NCBI RefSeq assembly: GCF_000495915.1 | Contig: NZ_AOFQ01000006.1 | Location: forward strand, 80,678 to 144,677 | From: Stutzerimonas chloritidismutans AW-1 | GTDB taxonomy: Bacteria; Pseudomonadota; Gammaproteobacteria; Pseudomonadales; Pseudomonadaceae | Direction: 5' to 3' | Length of the DNA: 64,000 nt | In this document: positions 55,238-64,000 of the stretch, one piece after another | Layout: every line of letters begins with the position of its first letter | How positions within the stretch are numbered: position 1 is the stretch's first letter | The notes under the pieces: generated by a model | Told to the model about the DNA's origin: nothing | The model's database searches: none | What the model saw: the letters and a program-made list of their open reading frames with translations, nothing else | Position numbers and translations under genes: made by a program

Positions 55238-57160
55238 TCAGACCTGGAAGCGCGCGGTCAGCTCCTGCAGCTCGCTGCCCAGCCGCGCCAGCTGCACCGT
55301 CGAGGCCGCGGTCTGCTGCGCTGCGGCGGCCGACTGCTCGGCCACATCGCGCACGCTGAGCACGCTGCGGTTGATGTCTTCGGCCACCGAGCTCTGCTCC
55401 TCCGATGCCGTGGCGATCTGCAGGTTCATCGCCTGGATGGTCGAGATCGTGCGGGTAATGGCCTGCAGCTCGTCGCCGACATCACGCGCCAGCCTGACCG
55501 TCTCATCGGCCAGGCCACGGCTGCTGTCCATCAGCGACGAGGCATGCAGCGCGCCCTTCTGCAGATTGCCGATCAGCTCCTCGATCTGCGCCGTCGACTG
55601 CTGCGTGCGCAACGCCAGGCCGCGCACCTCGTCGGCCACCACGGCGAAACCGCGACCGGCGTCACCAGCGCGGGCCGCCTCGATGGCGGCATTGAGGGCG
55701 AGCAGGTTGGTCTGTTCGGCAATGCCGTTGATCACCGTGAGCACGGTGCTGATGCCCGCCGTTTCCTGGTTCAGCTGCGCCATTGCCTCGGCCGACAGCC
55801 CGACCTGGGAGGACAGGCGGTCTATCTGCGTCAGGGCCCGCTGCACCACCACATCACCCTGCGCCGCCTGGCGATCGGCATGCTGCGCGGCGCTGGACGC
55901 CTCGTCGGCATTGCGCGCCACCTCCTGCACGGTCGCGGCCATCTCGTGCATGGCGGTAGCGACCTGATCGGTTTCCAGGCGCTGGCTCTGGATGCCCGCG
56001 CTAGTCTGTTCGGTCACCGCCGAAAGCTCCTCCGCCGCGCTGGCCAGCTGGCCGGTGATGCCGCTCATGCGGCCGATCAGGTCACGCAGATTGTCACGGG
56101 TGCGGTCCAGCGCATCGAGCAGCTGACCGAACTCGTCGCTGCGCTGCTGTCGCGGCTGCTCGGTCATGTCGCCGGCACCGATGCGCGCGGCGATCGCCAC
56201 GGCCTGTGCCAGCGGTTGCGTCAGCTGACGCACGATGAGCCAGCTGATCAGCGATCCCAGCGCCACCGCCAGCAGTGTGATTGCCAGCAGCAGCGCCTTT
56301 TTCTGCCCGGCTTCGGCGCTGCGCTTGTCGGTCTGGGTCTGCACGATTTCGCTGGTGTTGCGGTAGATGCTGTCGAAGATGCTCTGCATTTCTTCGCGCG
56401 CCTGCGCCTGGGCGGCGACGATCGGCGGCAGCTGGCCGAACTGGCGGATATAGGTCGCCACCGAGTCACGCAGAGGCTGCAGATCGACGCCGGGGGTACC
56501 GGCCAGCTGGGCATCCAGCCTGTCCACCGCCGCCTGCAGCGTGCTGAACTGTTGCTGCAATTGCTGCAGCGACTGCTCGGTCTCGGTCATCAGGTAGCCG
56601 CGCACCATGAAGCGCACCATGCGGTTGTGCTTGGAAACTTCACCGGCCTGCAGGCCGATGGCTGCGCTACGCGGATCCTCATGCATGACCGGTGCGTCCG
56701 GCGTGCCGGACCAGCGCGCCTCCAGCTCGGCGATCAGTGCATCGGACGTGTTGCCGGCCTCGACCCAACTACTGCGCGTCTTCACCTTGCGCTCCCAGAG
56801 CCCGGCCAGTTCGAGAAAGCGCTGGCGGTAGTGCTGGGCCTCACTGGCGATGGCGTCCAGGCGCTGCAGGTCCTGCGGATCGCTGAATTCAGCCTTCTGC
56901 TGCTGCACCAGCTCGACGACCCGGGCCACCGACTGCTCGACCGCTTCCACATGACGGGGATCGCCGCGGGTCTCAAAGCTGATCTGGGCGTAACGGATGC
57001 GATTGGCCTCGTCGAGCAGCCTGGCTGCGCTCTGCGCCTTGTCGCTGCGAGAGATCAATGCATCCATGCCATAGATACCGATCAGTGCGACGGCGATGGT
57101 CAGTGCCAGAACGGCGGCGAAGCCAAGGGCCAGTTTGTGGCTGACCTTGAGAGAGTTCAT
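55238..57160 (-). CDS. methyl-accepting chemotaxis protein with HBM-type sensor
   Basis: A 640-residue transmembrane chemoreceptor: N-terminal helix (8-30), a long periplasmic helical bimodular (HBM) domain (about 31-285), a second helix (KKALLLAITLLAVALGSLISWLIV), HAMP (about 310-360) and a signalling hairpin tip with EQTNLLALNAAIEAARAGDAGRGFAVVADEVR. HBM receptors such as McpS sense C4 dicarboxylates and related acids. Its place right after the malonate transporter genes, same strand, suggests malonate or a close acid as attractant; this is inference. No pentapeptide tether is present at the C-terminus. Confidence 0.9.
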   Translation of the reverse strand: MNSLKVSHKLALGFAAVLALTIAVALIGIYGMDALISRSDKAQSAARLLDEANRIRYAQISFETRGDPRHVEAVEQSVARVVELVQQQKAEFSDPQDLQRLDAIASEAQHYRQRFLELAGLWERKVKTRSSWVEAGNTSDALIAELEARWSGTPDAPVMHEDPRSAAIGLQAGEVSKHNRMVRFMVRGYLMTETEQSLQQLQQQFSTLQAAVDRLDAQLAGTPGVDLQPLRDSVATYIRQFGQLPPIVAAQAQAREEMQSIFDSIYRNTSEIVQTQTDKRSAEAGQKKALLLAITLLAVALGSLISWLIVRQLTQPLAQAVAIAARIGAGDMTEQPRQQRSDEFGQLLDALDRTRDNLRDLIGRMSGITGQLASAAEELSAVTEQTSAGIQSQRLETDQVATAMHEMAATVQEVARNADEASSAAQHADRQAAQGDVVVQRALTQIDRLSSQVGLSAEAMAQLNQETAGISTVLTVINGIAEQTNLLALNAAIEAARAGDAGRGFAVVADEVRGLALRTQQSTAQIEELIGNLQKGALHASSLMDSSRGLADETVRLARDVGDELQAITRTISTIQAMNLQIATASEEQSSVAEDINRSVLSVRDVAEQSAAAAQQTAASTVQLARLGSELQELTARFQV

Positions 57161-57239
57161 CTTTCGGCATTCCTTGATGAACGCAAACGCGCCCTGACGG
57201 GCGCGCTGCGTATGGCGGGGAACTACAGCGGGGGGCAGC

Positions 57240-58010
57240 TCAGCCCAACAATCCGCGCATGACGAAGAACAGCAGCGATGGCCCGAGCAGGCAGCCCAGC
57301 GCGGTGTAGAAAGCCGCAGTCAGGCAGCCGTAAGGCACCAGGCGGGCATCGGTGGCCGCCAGGCCGCCGGCCACGCCGCTGGAGGTGCCGATCAGGCCGC
57401 CGAAGATCACCGCCGAGCGCGGGTTGTTCAGGCCGATCAGCGGGGCGACGAAGGGCGTGGCCACCATCACCAGGATCGCCTTGACCAGGCCGGCGGCGAT
57501 CGACAGCGCCATGACCTCGGAGCTGGCGCCGATCGCCGCGCCGGTAACCGGGCCGACGATGTAGGTCACCGCACCGGTGCCGATGGTGGTGAGGCTGACC
57601 GCATCGGTGTAGCCGAAGGCGATGGCCACCGCGACACCGGCAATGAACGAGGAGAACACGCCGACGAACAGCGCCAGCACGCCCACCATCCCGGCCCGCT
57701 TGAGCTCTTCGACGCTGACGCCGAAACCGGTGGCGACGATGGCGAAGTCACGCAGCATGGCGCCGCCGAGCAGGCCGATGCCGGAGAACAGCGCGATATC
57801 CACCAGGCCCTTCTGCCCGCCAGTCACCACGCCGCCGATGTAGGAGAGCAAGAGGCCGATGAGGATGGCCACCGCCGAGCCGTGCAGACGGCCCTTGGTG
57901 AGCTTGTCCGACAGCCAGTAGGACAGCCACATGGTTGCGCCGATGAGGGCGAAGCCGCTGATCATGCCGTAGCCGGTGACCACTTTCATGAGCGATTCGT
58001 ACATGGCCAT
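57240..58010 (-). CDS. madM: malonate transporter subunit MadM
   Basis: A 256-residue membrane subunit of the two-component, sodium-linked malonate carrier MadL/MadM. About eight hydrophobic stretches are visible, with GYGMISGFALIGATMWLSYWLSDKLTKGRLHGSAVAILIGL at the start and VGPVTGAAIGASSEVMALSIAAGLVKAILVMVATPFVAPLIGLNNPRSAVIFGGLIGTSSGV later. Its start overlaps the madL stop by one base. Confidence 0.93.
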   Translation of the reverse strand: MAMYESLMKVVTGYGMISGFALIGATMWLSYWLSDKLTKGRLHGSAVAILIGLLLSYIGGVVTGGQKGLVDIALFSGIGLLGGAMLRDFAIVATGFGVSVEELKRAGMVGVLALFVGVFSSFIAGVAVAIAFGYTDAVSLTTIGTGAVTYIVGPVTGAAIGASSEVMALSIAAGLVKAILVMVATPFVAPLIGLNNPRSAVIFGGLIGTSSGVAGGLAATDARLVPYGCLTAAFYTALGCLLGPSLLFFVMRGLLG

Positions 58011-58423
58011 TACCCCCGTGCGCTGCTGGTGGTGGGCTTGGCGGTGGCAACCGGCTCGGCCTCAGACTTTTTTCGGCCGATGCGGTCCAGCACCGGGACC
58101 AGGGCGAAGGCCAATACCACCGCGGCGATGCCGGCGAGAATCGCCATCGGGCCGCCGGACAGCGCGCCGTAGACGTTCTGCTGCGCGGCCATGGCGACCA
58201 CGATCGGGATGTAGACGGCGCTCCAGAACTTCACGCCCTGTTCGGTTTCCGGCTTGAACAGGCCGCGGTTCTTCAGGTAACTGCCGACGAGGATGAGCAG
58301 CACCATGGCGATGCCGACGCCACCGACGTTGGCCGGTACGCCGATCAGCTTGCCGAGCAGCTCGCCGACGAAGATGCCGGTGAGGGTACACAAGGCCAGG
58401 AAGGCCACACCAAAGATGATCAT
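58010..58423 (-). CDS. madL: malonate transporter subunit MadL
   Basis: A 137-residue membrane partner of MadM, with four hydrophobic helices (IIFGVAFLALCTLTGIFVGELLGKLIG and IAMVLLILVGSYLKNRG are typical). The 120-base gap to mdcH upstream holds no gene; a basal promoter there is possible but none was identified with confidence. Confidence 0.92.
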   Translation of the reverse strand: MIIFGVAFLALCTLTGIFVGELLGKLIGVPANVGGVGIAMVLLILVGSYLKNRGLFKPETEQGVKFWSAVYIPIVVAMAAQQNVYGALSGGPMAILAGIAAVVLAFALVPVLDRIGRKKSEAEPVATAKPTTSSARG

Positions 58424-58543
58424 TGTTCTTGTCCTTTTGGTTGCGCCGGCCTGCAGAGGGCTTGGCGCGTGTTGTCGAGGTCGTTGTTGTTATCCATCGA
58501 TCAGCCGCGAGTAAGGCTTGCTCGCGCTGAATGTGCACGCGGT

Positions 58544-59470
58544 CTATCGGCTCTGGCTGCCCTCCCGACGCAGCAAGGCATCCAGCGTATCGAGCCGGGC
58601 GCCATCGAAGGCGACCAGCGTACCTTGTTCGAAAACCCGTCGTGCCAGCCCGGTCAGTACCGAGCCCGGCGGCAGTTCGACGTGCAGCCGCACACCGCGC
58701 TCGTAGGCGGTGCGCAGGGTGCCGTGCCAGTCGACGACGCGGCACATGTTGAAGGCCAGGTCGTCGCGCAGGCACTCGCAATCGAATATCGGACGTGCGG
58801 ACGAGCTGCTCAGATAGCGAATTTGCGGAGCGCGCAGGCTGACGCTGGCGAAGGCTTCGGCGAGCTCACGCGCCGGCTGATCGAGCAACGCGCAGTGCGA
58901 GGGCACGCTCATCGCCAGGCGCCGCGCACAGGAGGCGCCGAGAGCCTTGGCGCGGGCGGCGACTGCGGCCATGGCGGCGTCGCTGCCGGCGATGACGAGC
59001 TGGTTGTCGGCGTTGATATTGGCCAGGTAGGCGGGCTCCGCGACCTCCGTCAGCAGGCCCTCGACCGTGCCCAGCGACAGGCCGAGGATGGCGGTCATGC
59101 CGTAGCCGTGTGGGTAGGCCCGCTGCATCAGCTCGCCACGCAGCGCAACCAGTCGCACCGCATCGCGATAGTCCAGCGCCCCGGCGACCACCGCCGCGGC
59201 GTAGGCACCGATGGACAGCCCGGCGACATAGTCCGGCCGCTGGCCATCACGCATCAGCAGCCGCGCTCCGGCGACACCGGCGATCAGCAGGCAAAGCTGC
59301 ACGGCACGGGTCGATTGCAACGCGTCGGCCGAATCAAGCAGCAGCGCATCCTCACCCAGCACCGCACTGGCCTGCGTCAGGCATTCGTGCACTTCGGGCT
59401 CCTGCGGCAGGCGCTGGAGCATGCTGGGTTTCTGCGCGCCCTGACCGGGAAAGGCGAACAGGCTGCTCAT
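58544..59470 (-). CDS. mdcH: malonate decarboxylase subunit epsilon, malonyl transferase MdcH
   Basis: A 308-residue FabD-like malonyl transferase that loads malonate from malonyl-CoA onto the prosthetic group of MdcC. It shows the PGQGAQKPSM start, the nucleophile elbow GLSIG and SVPSHCALLDQPARELAEAF with the catalytic histidine. Overlaps mdcG by four bases. Confidence 0.95.
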   Translation of the reverse strand: MSSLFAFPGQGAQKPSMLQRLPQEPEVHECLTQASAVLGEDALLLDSADALQSTRAVQLCLLIAGVAGARLLMRDGQRPDYVAGLSIGAYAAAVVAGALDYRDAVRLVALRGELMQRAYPHGYGMTAILGLSLGTVEGLLTEVAEPAYLANINADNQLVIAGSDAAMAAVAARAKALGASCARRLAMSVPSHCALLDQPARELAEAFASVSLRAPQIRYLSSSSARPIFDCECLRDDLAFNMCRVVDWHGTLRTAYERGVRLHVELPPGSVLTGLARRVFEQGTLVAFDGARLDTLDALLRREGSQSR

Positions 59471-60084
59471 GCCGCACGCCCCGCTTGCCAGGGATCGCCG
59501 ACCAGCCGGGGGCCATCCGCGGTCTTGACCAGCACCCGCGCGCCGTCACCGGCCCATTCCCTGAGCGCCACACCGCCCAGCGGGGTCTCCAGCTGCAGGT
59601 CGACGCGGTAGGCGCGGCGTTCCAGCAGCTGCAGCAACGGGCGCGCCTCGCTGCGTGGCAGCGGATGCTCGGTTCTGAGCAGCAGATCGAGATCGCTGTC
59701 TGGATGCGCCGTCGGCAGTCCGGTGGCGAGCTGAAAGCCCGCCGAGCCGGTGACGCCCCATACATACCCCAGCGCATCGAGCAACGGGCGTAGCTCGGCC
59801 AGCACGCGGAACACCGGCAGATCCTCACTGGCCTGACGAGCGAGCAGATCTTCCGGTGCCAACCGATGAGCGATCGCCTCGACCGGCATCAGCGCGGCCA
59901 GGCGTTGATCACGCGTCGCCCCGCGCAACCCGACCGCAACCAGGCCGGCGGCCACACGCGCACGCCGCACAACCACCGGCTGGCCGGCGGCGAGCACGGC
60001 CACCGCCCAGGCCGGCGCATCGGCCGGCAGCTGTGCTGGAGTCATGCCCCAGAGCAGGTCGTGGGGGCGAGGTGTGTCGTGCAT
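59467..60084 (-). CDS. mdcG: malonate decarboxylase holo-ACP synthase MdcG
   Basis: A 205-residue nucleotidyltransferase that attaches the 2'-(5''-phosphoribosyl)-3'-dephospho-CoA group to apo-MdcC. The metal-binding aspartate pair sits in HPDSDLDLLLR; LRGATRDQRLAALMPV is the MdcG N-domain motif. It is 71 bases after mdcE and overlaps mdcH. Confidence 0.94.
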   Translation of the reverse strand: MHDTPRPHDLLWGMTPAQLPADAPAWAVAVLAAGQPVVVRRARVAAGLVAVGLRGATRDQRLAALMPVEAIAHRLAPEDLLARQASEDLPVFRVLAELRPLLDALGYVWGVTGSAGFQLATGLPTAHPDSDLDLLLRTEHPLPRSEARPLLQLLERRAYRVDLQLETPLGGVALREWAGDGARVLVKTADGPRLVGDPWQAGRAA

Positions 60085-60155
60085 CTACAGCCTCCTCGTG
60101 ATTGTTGTTGTCGAGTCGCTGATGGGTTCGGCGGATACCGCCGCTCAGGTGTTCG

Positions 60156-60941
60156 CTACCACTGCGCGCGCAGCAGCTCGCGCACCCGCGACGACGCCTC
60201 GCGGTTCGGCGCGCCCAGACGGCCGCGCAGGTCGCTGCTGCCGCCGATGTCCACCACCGCCTTGTTCAGGCAGTCGCGTACACGCGTCAGATCATCCGCC
60301 GAGGGCTGCTCGATGCTGTCCACCGAGAGGGTTTCCCAGAGCAGGCCGAGGGTCGCGTAGTTGTCGATGTCGTAGGCCATCGGCGGCACCGATTCGGCCA
60401 GGGCTTCCAGTTCCTCGACGCTGCGCAGGGTGATGCGCGCCGCGGCGGCCTTGCCCATGGCATGCACCATCACGCCCGGATCGCGCAGGGCGATGATCCG
60501 CTGGGCCTGATAGCCATGAGCGAGAAAGGCGCCGGACATGGCCTTGCCCACCAGCAGCGCGATCACCGGGTGCCCGGCCAGCCGTGCGCGGGCATAGCCG
60601 TCCACCGCACCGGCCAGCGCCTGGTGAATGCCCAGCGCCTCCTCGCGGCGGCCATAGGCCTGGCTCGGCACGTCGACCACGGCGACCACCACACGCTTGT
60701 CCGCCCTGTCGCGATCGGCCGCAATCACCTCGTCCAGCGCCTGGCCCAGGGCCCAGCCCTCGAGCAGACCGACCTCGCCATTGCGCGCGCGCGGGAAGGG
60801 ATTCTCGGCGTCCGGCACCACGGCGATATAACGGGCGGCGCGCTCACCGAGCGTGCCGTCGACCACCTTCACCGAGGCCGGATAGCCCGCCAGTGCCTGA
60901 CCCCCGGCCAGGGCTTGCAACCAGTTCAGTCCACGGCTCAT
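60156..60941 (-). CDS. mdcE: malonate decarboxylase gamma subunit MdcE
   Basis: A 261-residue carboxyltransferase-fold subunit that, with MdcD, decarboxylates malonyl-S-ACP. VVAVVDVPSQAYGRREEALGIHQALAGAVDGYARARLAGHPVIALLVGKAMSGAFLAHGYQA is the core. Overlaps mdcD by four bases. Confidence 0.95.
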   Translation of the reverse strand: MSRGLNWLQALAGGQALAGYPASVKVVDGTLGERAARYIAVVPDAENPFPRARNGEVGLLEGWALGQALDEVIAADRDRADKRVVVAVVDVPSQAYGRREEALGIHQALAGAVDGYARARLAGHPVIALLVGKAMSGAFLAHGYQAQRIIALRDPGVMVHAMGKAAAARITLRSVEELEALAESVPPMAYDIDNYATLGLLWETLSVDSIEQPSADDLTRVRDCLNKAVVDIGGSSDLRGRLGAPNREASSRVRELLRAQW

Positions 60942-61804
60942 TGGGCATCTCCTTCGTAGAGGGCACGCACGGCGGCGGCATCGAGCTGCGTGCGGGTGTC
61001 GACGTCGGCCAGGCGCTGGAGGTACCAGGCGTGGCGGCGGCTGCGCGGCTGCAGCGGCTTGCCGAGGGCGAACAGTTCGTGCAGTTGCGCGCGGATGGCG
61101 TCGGTGTCGTCGGCGACATAGGCGTCTACCAGACCCGAGGCATAGCGCTGCTCGCCGCCGGTCAGGCTCCAGATGAACGGGCGGTCGCGCGAGTCGTACT
61201 CGTCGAGGCCCGCTTCCTGCTCAATCACCTGCGGGCCATTGAGGCCGACGCGGGCCTCACGGGTGACGACCAGGTAGCTGCACAGCCCGGCGGCGATGGA
61301 CATGCCACCGAAGCAGCCGACGGAACCGGCGACCACGCCGATCACCGGCTGGTAGTCGCGCAGCTCGACGATGGCCGCCTGGATCTCGGCGATGGCGGCC
61401 AGGCCCAGGTTGGCTTCCTGCAGACGTACGCCGCCGGTTTCCAGCAGGAGCACGGCGCGGGTCGGGATGCCGTTGCGGTTGTCTTCGGCAGCCAGTTCCA
61501 GCAAGCCTGCGATCTTCGCGCCGCCGACCTCGCCCATGCTGCCGCCCTGGAAGGCGCCTTCGATGGCGGCGATCACCGCTGGCTGGCCGTCAATGGTGCC
61601 CTTGGCGACCACCACGCCGTCGTCGGCCTGGGTGACGATGCCCTGCTTCGGCAGCCAGGGCGAGGTGACGCGATCGAACGGATCGAGCAGTTCGCGGAAG
61701 CTGCCTTCGTCCAGCAGCGCGCGGGCACGCTGGCGGGCACCGAGTTCGACGAAGCTGCGCGACGCGAGTAAACGGGCCACGGTGTTAGCGGACACATCAG
61801 TCAT
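60938..61804 (-). CDS. mdcD: malonate decarboxylase beta subunit MdcD
   Basis: A 288-residue partner of MdcE, likewise of the acyl-CoA carboxyltransferase fold. FDRVTSPWLPKQGIVTQADDGVVVAKGTIDGQPAVIAAIEGAFQGGSMGEVGGAKIAGLLELAA carries the oxyanion glycine-rich loop. Overlaps mdcC by eight bases. Confidence 0.95.
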   Translation of the reverse strand: MTDVSANTVARLLASRSFVELGARQRARALLDEGSFRELLDPFDRVTSPWLPKQGIVTQADDGVVVAKGTIDGQPAVIAAIEGAFQGGSMGEVGGAKIAGLLELAAEDNRNGIPTRAVLLLETGGVRLQEANLGLAAIAEIQAAIVELRDYQPVIGVVAGSVGCFGGMSIAAGLCSYLVVTREARVGLNGPQVIEQEAGLDEYDSRDRPFIWSLTGGEQRYASGLVDAYVADDTDAIRAQLHELFALGKPLQPRSRRHAWYLQRLADVDTRTQLDAAAVRALYEGDAQ

Positions 61805-62096
61805 GGCCGACCTCCTCCAGTCCCTGCTCCAGGCGCAGACGCACTACGCCGGGCGTGGCCCCAAAATCATGAATATCGATGTTCAATGCCGGTGGCGTCT
61901 GCTCGCGGAACATCCGCTCGAACAGGCTCTTCCAGCGCTGCTCGGCACCATTGACCGAGGTGACTACCTGGATCGCCAGCTTGCCGGCCTGGCCGGGTTC
62001 CAGCAGCACTTCCAGATCGCCCGAGCCGACCACGCCGACCAGGGCCTTGCCGCGGGCGGGTTGCCCGGCGGCGAATTCGAAAGACAGGGTTTCCAT
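61797..62096 (-). CDS. mdcC: malonate decarboxylase acyl carrier subunit delta MdcC
   Basis: A 99-residue acyl carrier protein. The serine in GVVGSGDLEVLLEP is the expected attachment site of the phosphoribosyl-dephospho-CoA group. Starts two bases after the mdcB stop, so translation is coupled. Confidence 0.94.
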   Translation of the reverse strand: METLSFEFAAGQPARGKALVGVVGSGDLEVLLEPGQAGKLAIQVVTSVNGAEQRWKSLFERMFREQTPPALNIDIHDFGATPGVVRLRLEQGLEEVGHD

Positions 62097-62098
62097 GT

Positions 62099-62971
62099 TC
62101 AGTTGCTCCCAGTCGGCGCCGACGCATGCGGCGCCAGGCGGTCGAGGAAAAGGGTGGCGGCCAGGAGGTCGGCGGCGCCTCCCGGCGAGGCGTTGAGGGC
62201 GAGCATGTCGCGATCGAGCAGGCGCAGCTGGCGACGACCGGCGAGGCTGGCGGCACCACCGGCTTCGAGCACGGCGCGGGCACCGGCCTGCATGCGGGTC
62301 AGCCCTTCAAGACCGGCGCGATGCAGCACGCAGGTGTCGGTCAGGCTGCTCATGATCGCCAGCAGTGCATCGAGCCTGGCGTTCTGCTCGCCGGCGCCGG
62401 CGCGGCGACTGGCCTGCAGCTGCGGCAAGCCGTGCTCGATGACCGCGGGAAAGCCGTGCTGCGCCTGTTCGCGGGCGCCAAGCACGCCGTAGCGACGGCA
62501 GACCCGCGCGCCGTGGCTGTCCGGGTTGTGCGGCGCGGCCGGGTCGTCCAGCCGCGCCAAGGCGGCCGCGCTGGCGGTGATCCCGCCAGCCGAAGCGCCG
62601 CTTTCCAGCATGGCCGCCGCGCTGAGCAGCCCCAGCGCCCAGATCGCGCCGCGATGAGTGTTGACCCCTGCGGTAACGCGCAGCATCTCCGCTTCGCCGT
62701 CGCGGCCCAGCTGGCCGAGGGTTTCCCGCAGCGCCTGGCTGACCCGACCTTCGCTCCGCGCGGCATCGGCCATGGCGGCGAACGCCGGCCACAGCGACTG
62801 CGCCGAGGCGTGCATCAGCCCCAGGTGCAGATCGCTGTGCGCGCCACTGCCGCGTCGGTCGACCAGCCCCGGCTTGGGCGACAGGTCGGCCTCGTTGACC
62901 AGCGCCTGCACCGCCAGATCGGCCAAGCGCTCGGCCGCGGACGGCGCCTGTCGTGCAATGAGTGCGCTCAT
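62099..62971 (-). CDS. mdcB: triphosphoribosyl-dephospho-CoA synthase MdcB
   Basis: A 290-residue CitG-like enzyme that makes the cofactor precursor used by MdcG, from ATP and dephospho-Co[36 protein letters not shown] and [21 protein letters not shown] are diagnostic. The ATG at 62971 overlaps the mdcA stop by one base (TGATG); a longer frame starting at 63019 lies inside mdcA and is rejected. Confidence 0.95.
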   Translation of the reverse strand: MSALIARQAPSAAERLADLAVQALVNEADLSPKPGLVDRRGSGAHSDLHLGLMHASAQSLWPAFAAMADAARSEGRVSQALRETLGQLGRDGEAEMLRVTAGVNTHRGAIWALGLLSAAAMLESGASAGGITASAAALARLDDPAAPHNPDSHGARVCRRYGVLGAREQAQHGFPAVIEHGLPQLQASRRAGAGEQNARLDALLAIMSSLTDTCVLHRAGLEGLTRMQAGARAVLEAGGAASLAGRRQLRLLDRDMLALNASPGGAADLLAATLFLDRLAPHASAPTGSN

Positions 62972-64000
62972 CACCAGCTCCTGAACTTGGCAGGCGGGTT
63001 GTAGAGGCCGCCGGACCACTCCACCAGCTCGGCGATGCTCTTGGCGGCGAGCAGTTCGCGGGTGGCGTCGTTGCGGCGGATGCCGAGGTCTTCCGGCAGG
63101 GCGATCAACCCTTCGCGGCGCATGCGCTCGGTGTCCTTCGGGTTGTGCCGCAGGCCGATGCTGGTGACGCCGGCCACCGCGGCGATCATCGCCTGGCGTT
63201 CCTCCAGCGAGCGGGCCTTGTACAGGTAGGCGATGCCTTCCTCGGTGAGCAGATGGGTGACGTCGTCGCCGTAGATCATGATCGGCGCCAGCGGCATGCC
63301 GCTCTTCTTCGCCACCTCCACCGCATCGAGCTGCTCGACGAAGGTGGGTTTGCCGCCTTCCTGGAAGGTCTCGACCATCTGCACCACGAGCTTCTTGCCG
63401 CGCTCGAGCATGGTCACCGGGGCCTCGCCGCCGGGCATGGCCATGTCCAGCCAGGCCGGGGTCGGATGGCGGCGGCCGCGTGGGTCGTGGCCCATGTTCG
63501 GCGCACCGCCGAAACCGGCCAGACGCCCGCGGGTGACGGTGGAGGAATGGCCATCACCATCGACCTGCAGGGTGGCGCCGATGAACAGGTCCACGGCGTA
63601 CTGCCCGGCCAGCTGGCACATCATGCGGTTCGAGCGCATCGAGCCGTCGCGGCCGGTGAAGAACACGTCCGGGCGCTGGGCGATGTAGTTCTCCATGCCC
63701 AGCTCGGTGCCGAAGCAATGCACGCTCTCGACCCAGCCAGTCTCGATCGCCGGGATCAGCGTCGGGTGCGGGTTGAGCGTCCAGTTGCGGCAGATCTTGC
63801 CTTTCAGGCCGAGGGATTCGCCGTAGGTCGGCAGGATCAGCTCGATGGCGGCGGTGTTGAAACCGATGCCGTGGTTGAGCGACTGCACGTTGTGTTTTTC
63901 GTAGATGCCGCGGATCGCCATCATCGCCATCAGCACGTGCACCGGCTTGATGTGGCGCGGGTCGCGGGTGAACAGCGGCTCGATGTAGAACGGCTTTTTC
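62971..64000 (-). CDS. mdcA: malonate decarboxylase alpha subunit MdcA (5' part outside window)
   Basis: Acetyl-S-ACP:malonate ACP transferase, a CoA-transferase-like subunit of about 550 residues in known systems; about the C-terminal 342 residues are seen. The frame remains open to base 64000 ([25 protein letters not shown]...), so the internal GTG at 63942 is not the start. Visible core: [46 protein letters not shown] and [22 protein letters not shown]. First gene of the malonate operon, whose promoter lies beyond the window. Confidence 0.95.
   Translation of the reverse strand, partial: KKPFYIEPLFTRDPRHIKPVHVLMAMMAIRGIYEKHNVQSLNHGIGFNTAAIELILPTYGESLGLKGKICRNWTLNPHPTLIPAIETGWVESVHCFGTELGMENYIAQRPDVFFTGRDGSMRSNRMMCQLAGQYAVDLFIGATLQVDGDGHSSTVTRGRLAGFGGAPNMGHDPRGRRHPTPAWLDMAMPGGEAPVTMLERGKKLVVQMVETFQEGGKPTFVEQLDAVEVAKKSGMPLAPIMIYGDDVTHLLTEEGIAYLYKARSLEERQAMIAAVAGVTSIGLRHNPKDTERMRREGLIALPEDLGIRRNDATRELLAAKSIAELVEWSGGLYNPPAKFRSW

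Noticed and set aside
62971..63942. mdcA starting at an internal GTG (63942)
   Set aside because: The frame is open to the window edge with conserved-looking sequence before that GTG, and known MdcA is much longer. The gene is simply cut by the window.

Overview
The window looks like chromosomal DNA of a Pseudomonas stutzeri-group bacterium (Stutzerimonas). It is GC-rich. It carries the pseudomonad order hisB-hisH-DUF2164-hisA-hisF, a mutY-yggX pair followed by a tRNA-Phe gene, NasR-type nitrate control and a biotin-independent malonate decarboxylase operon. The species call is inferred from gene content and codon style; no database was searched.

Layout. 1-5.0 kb, minus strand: late histidine biosynthesis genes followed by two tandem periplasmic solute-binding proteins. 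5.1-9.8 kb: nitrate/nitrite sensor NasR, then a leader with a sigma54-type promoter and an intrinsic terminator, then an assimilatory nitrate ABC transporter. 9.9-14.3 kb: housekeeping genes (PanM-like acetyltransferase, AsmA-like protein, MutY, YggX, tRNA-Phe). 14.6-21.3 kb: two paralogous solute-binding proteins flanking a secreted nuclease and an iron-type module (TonB receptor, DUF3649, PepSY, DUF3325). 21.5-27.9 kb: a BCCT betaine/choline-type carrier, a complete basic-amino-acid-type ABC operon and a hexose-6-phosphate mutarotase.

28.3-46.7 kb is a type VI secretion (T6SS) locus: tssA-B-C-E, a PAAR-lipase effector with two lipoproteins, tssF-G-H, a sigma54 activator, vgrG, a DUF4123 adaptor, a LysM-containing candidate membrane-targeting toxin and a small membrane protein as likely immunity. 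No hcp (tssD) and no tssJ/K/L/M are present in the window, so the apparatus must be completed from elsewhere or be non-functional. Upstream of tssA lie two near-identical tandem palindromes.

47-52.3 kb is a bufferin-like (MNIO-modified copper peptide) locus: bufA, bufB, bufC and a DoxX protein, divergent from an ECF sigma factor and a DUF1109 anti-sigma factor. Two matching promoter-like elements lie between the two arms. An IS5-family element has inserted in codon 9 of bufB with a 4-bp CTAG duplication, yet the reading frame stays open into the element.

52.3-64 kb: malonate regulator MdcR, a repeat-rich gap, a DadA-like oxidase under a tandem glycine riboswitch, an HBM-type chemoreceptor, and the malonate uptake and decarboxylase operon madM-madL-mdcH-G-E-D-C-B-A on the minus strand. 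mdcA runs off the right edge.
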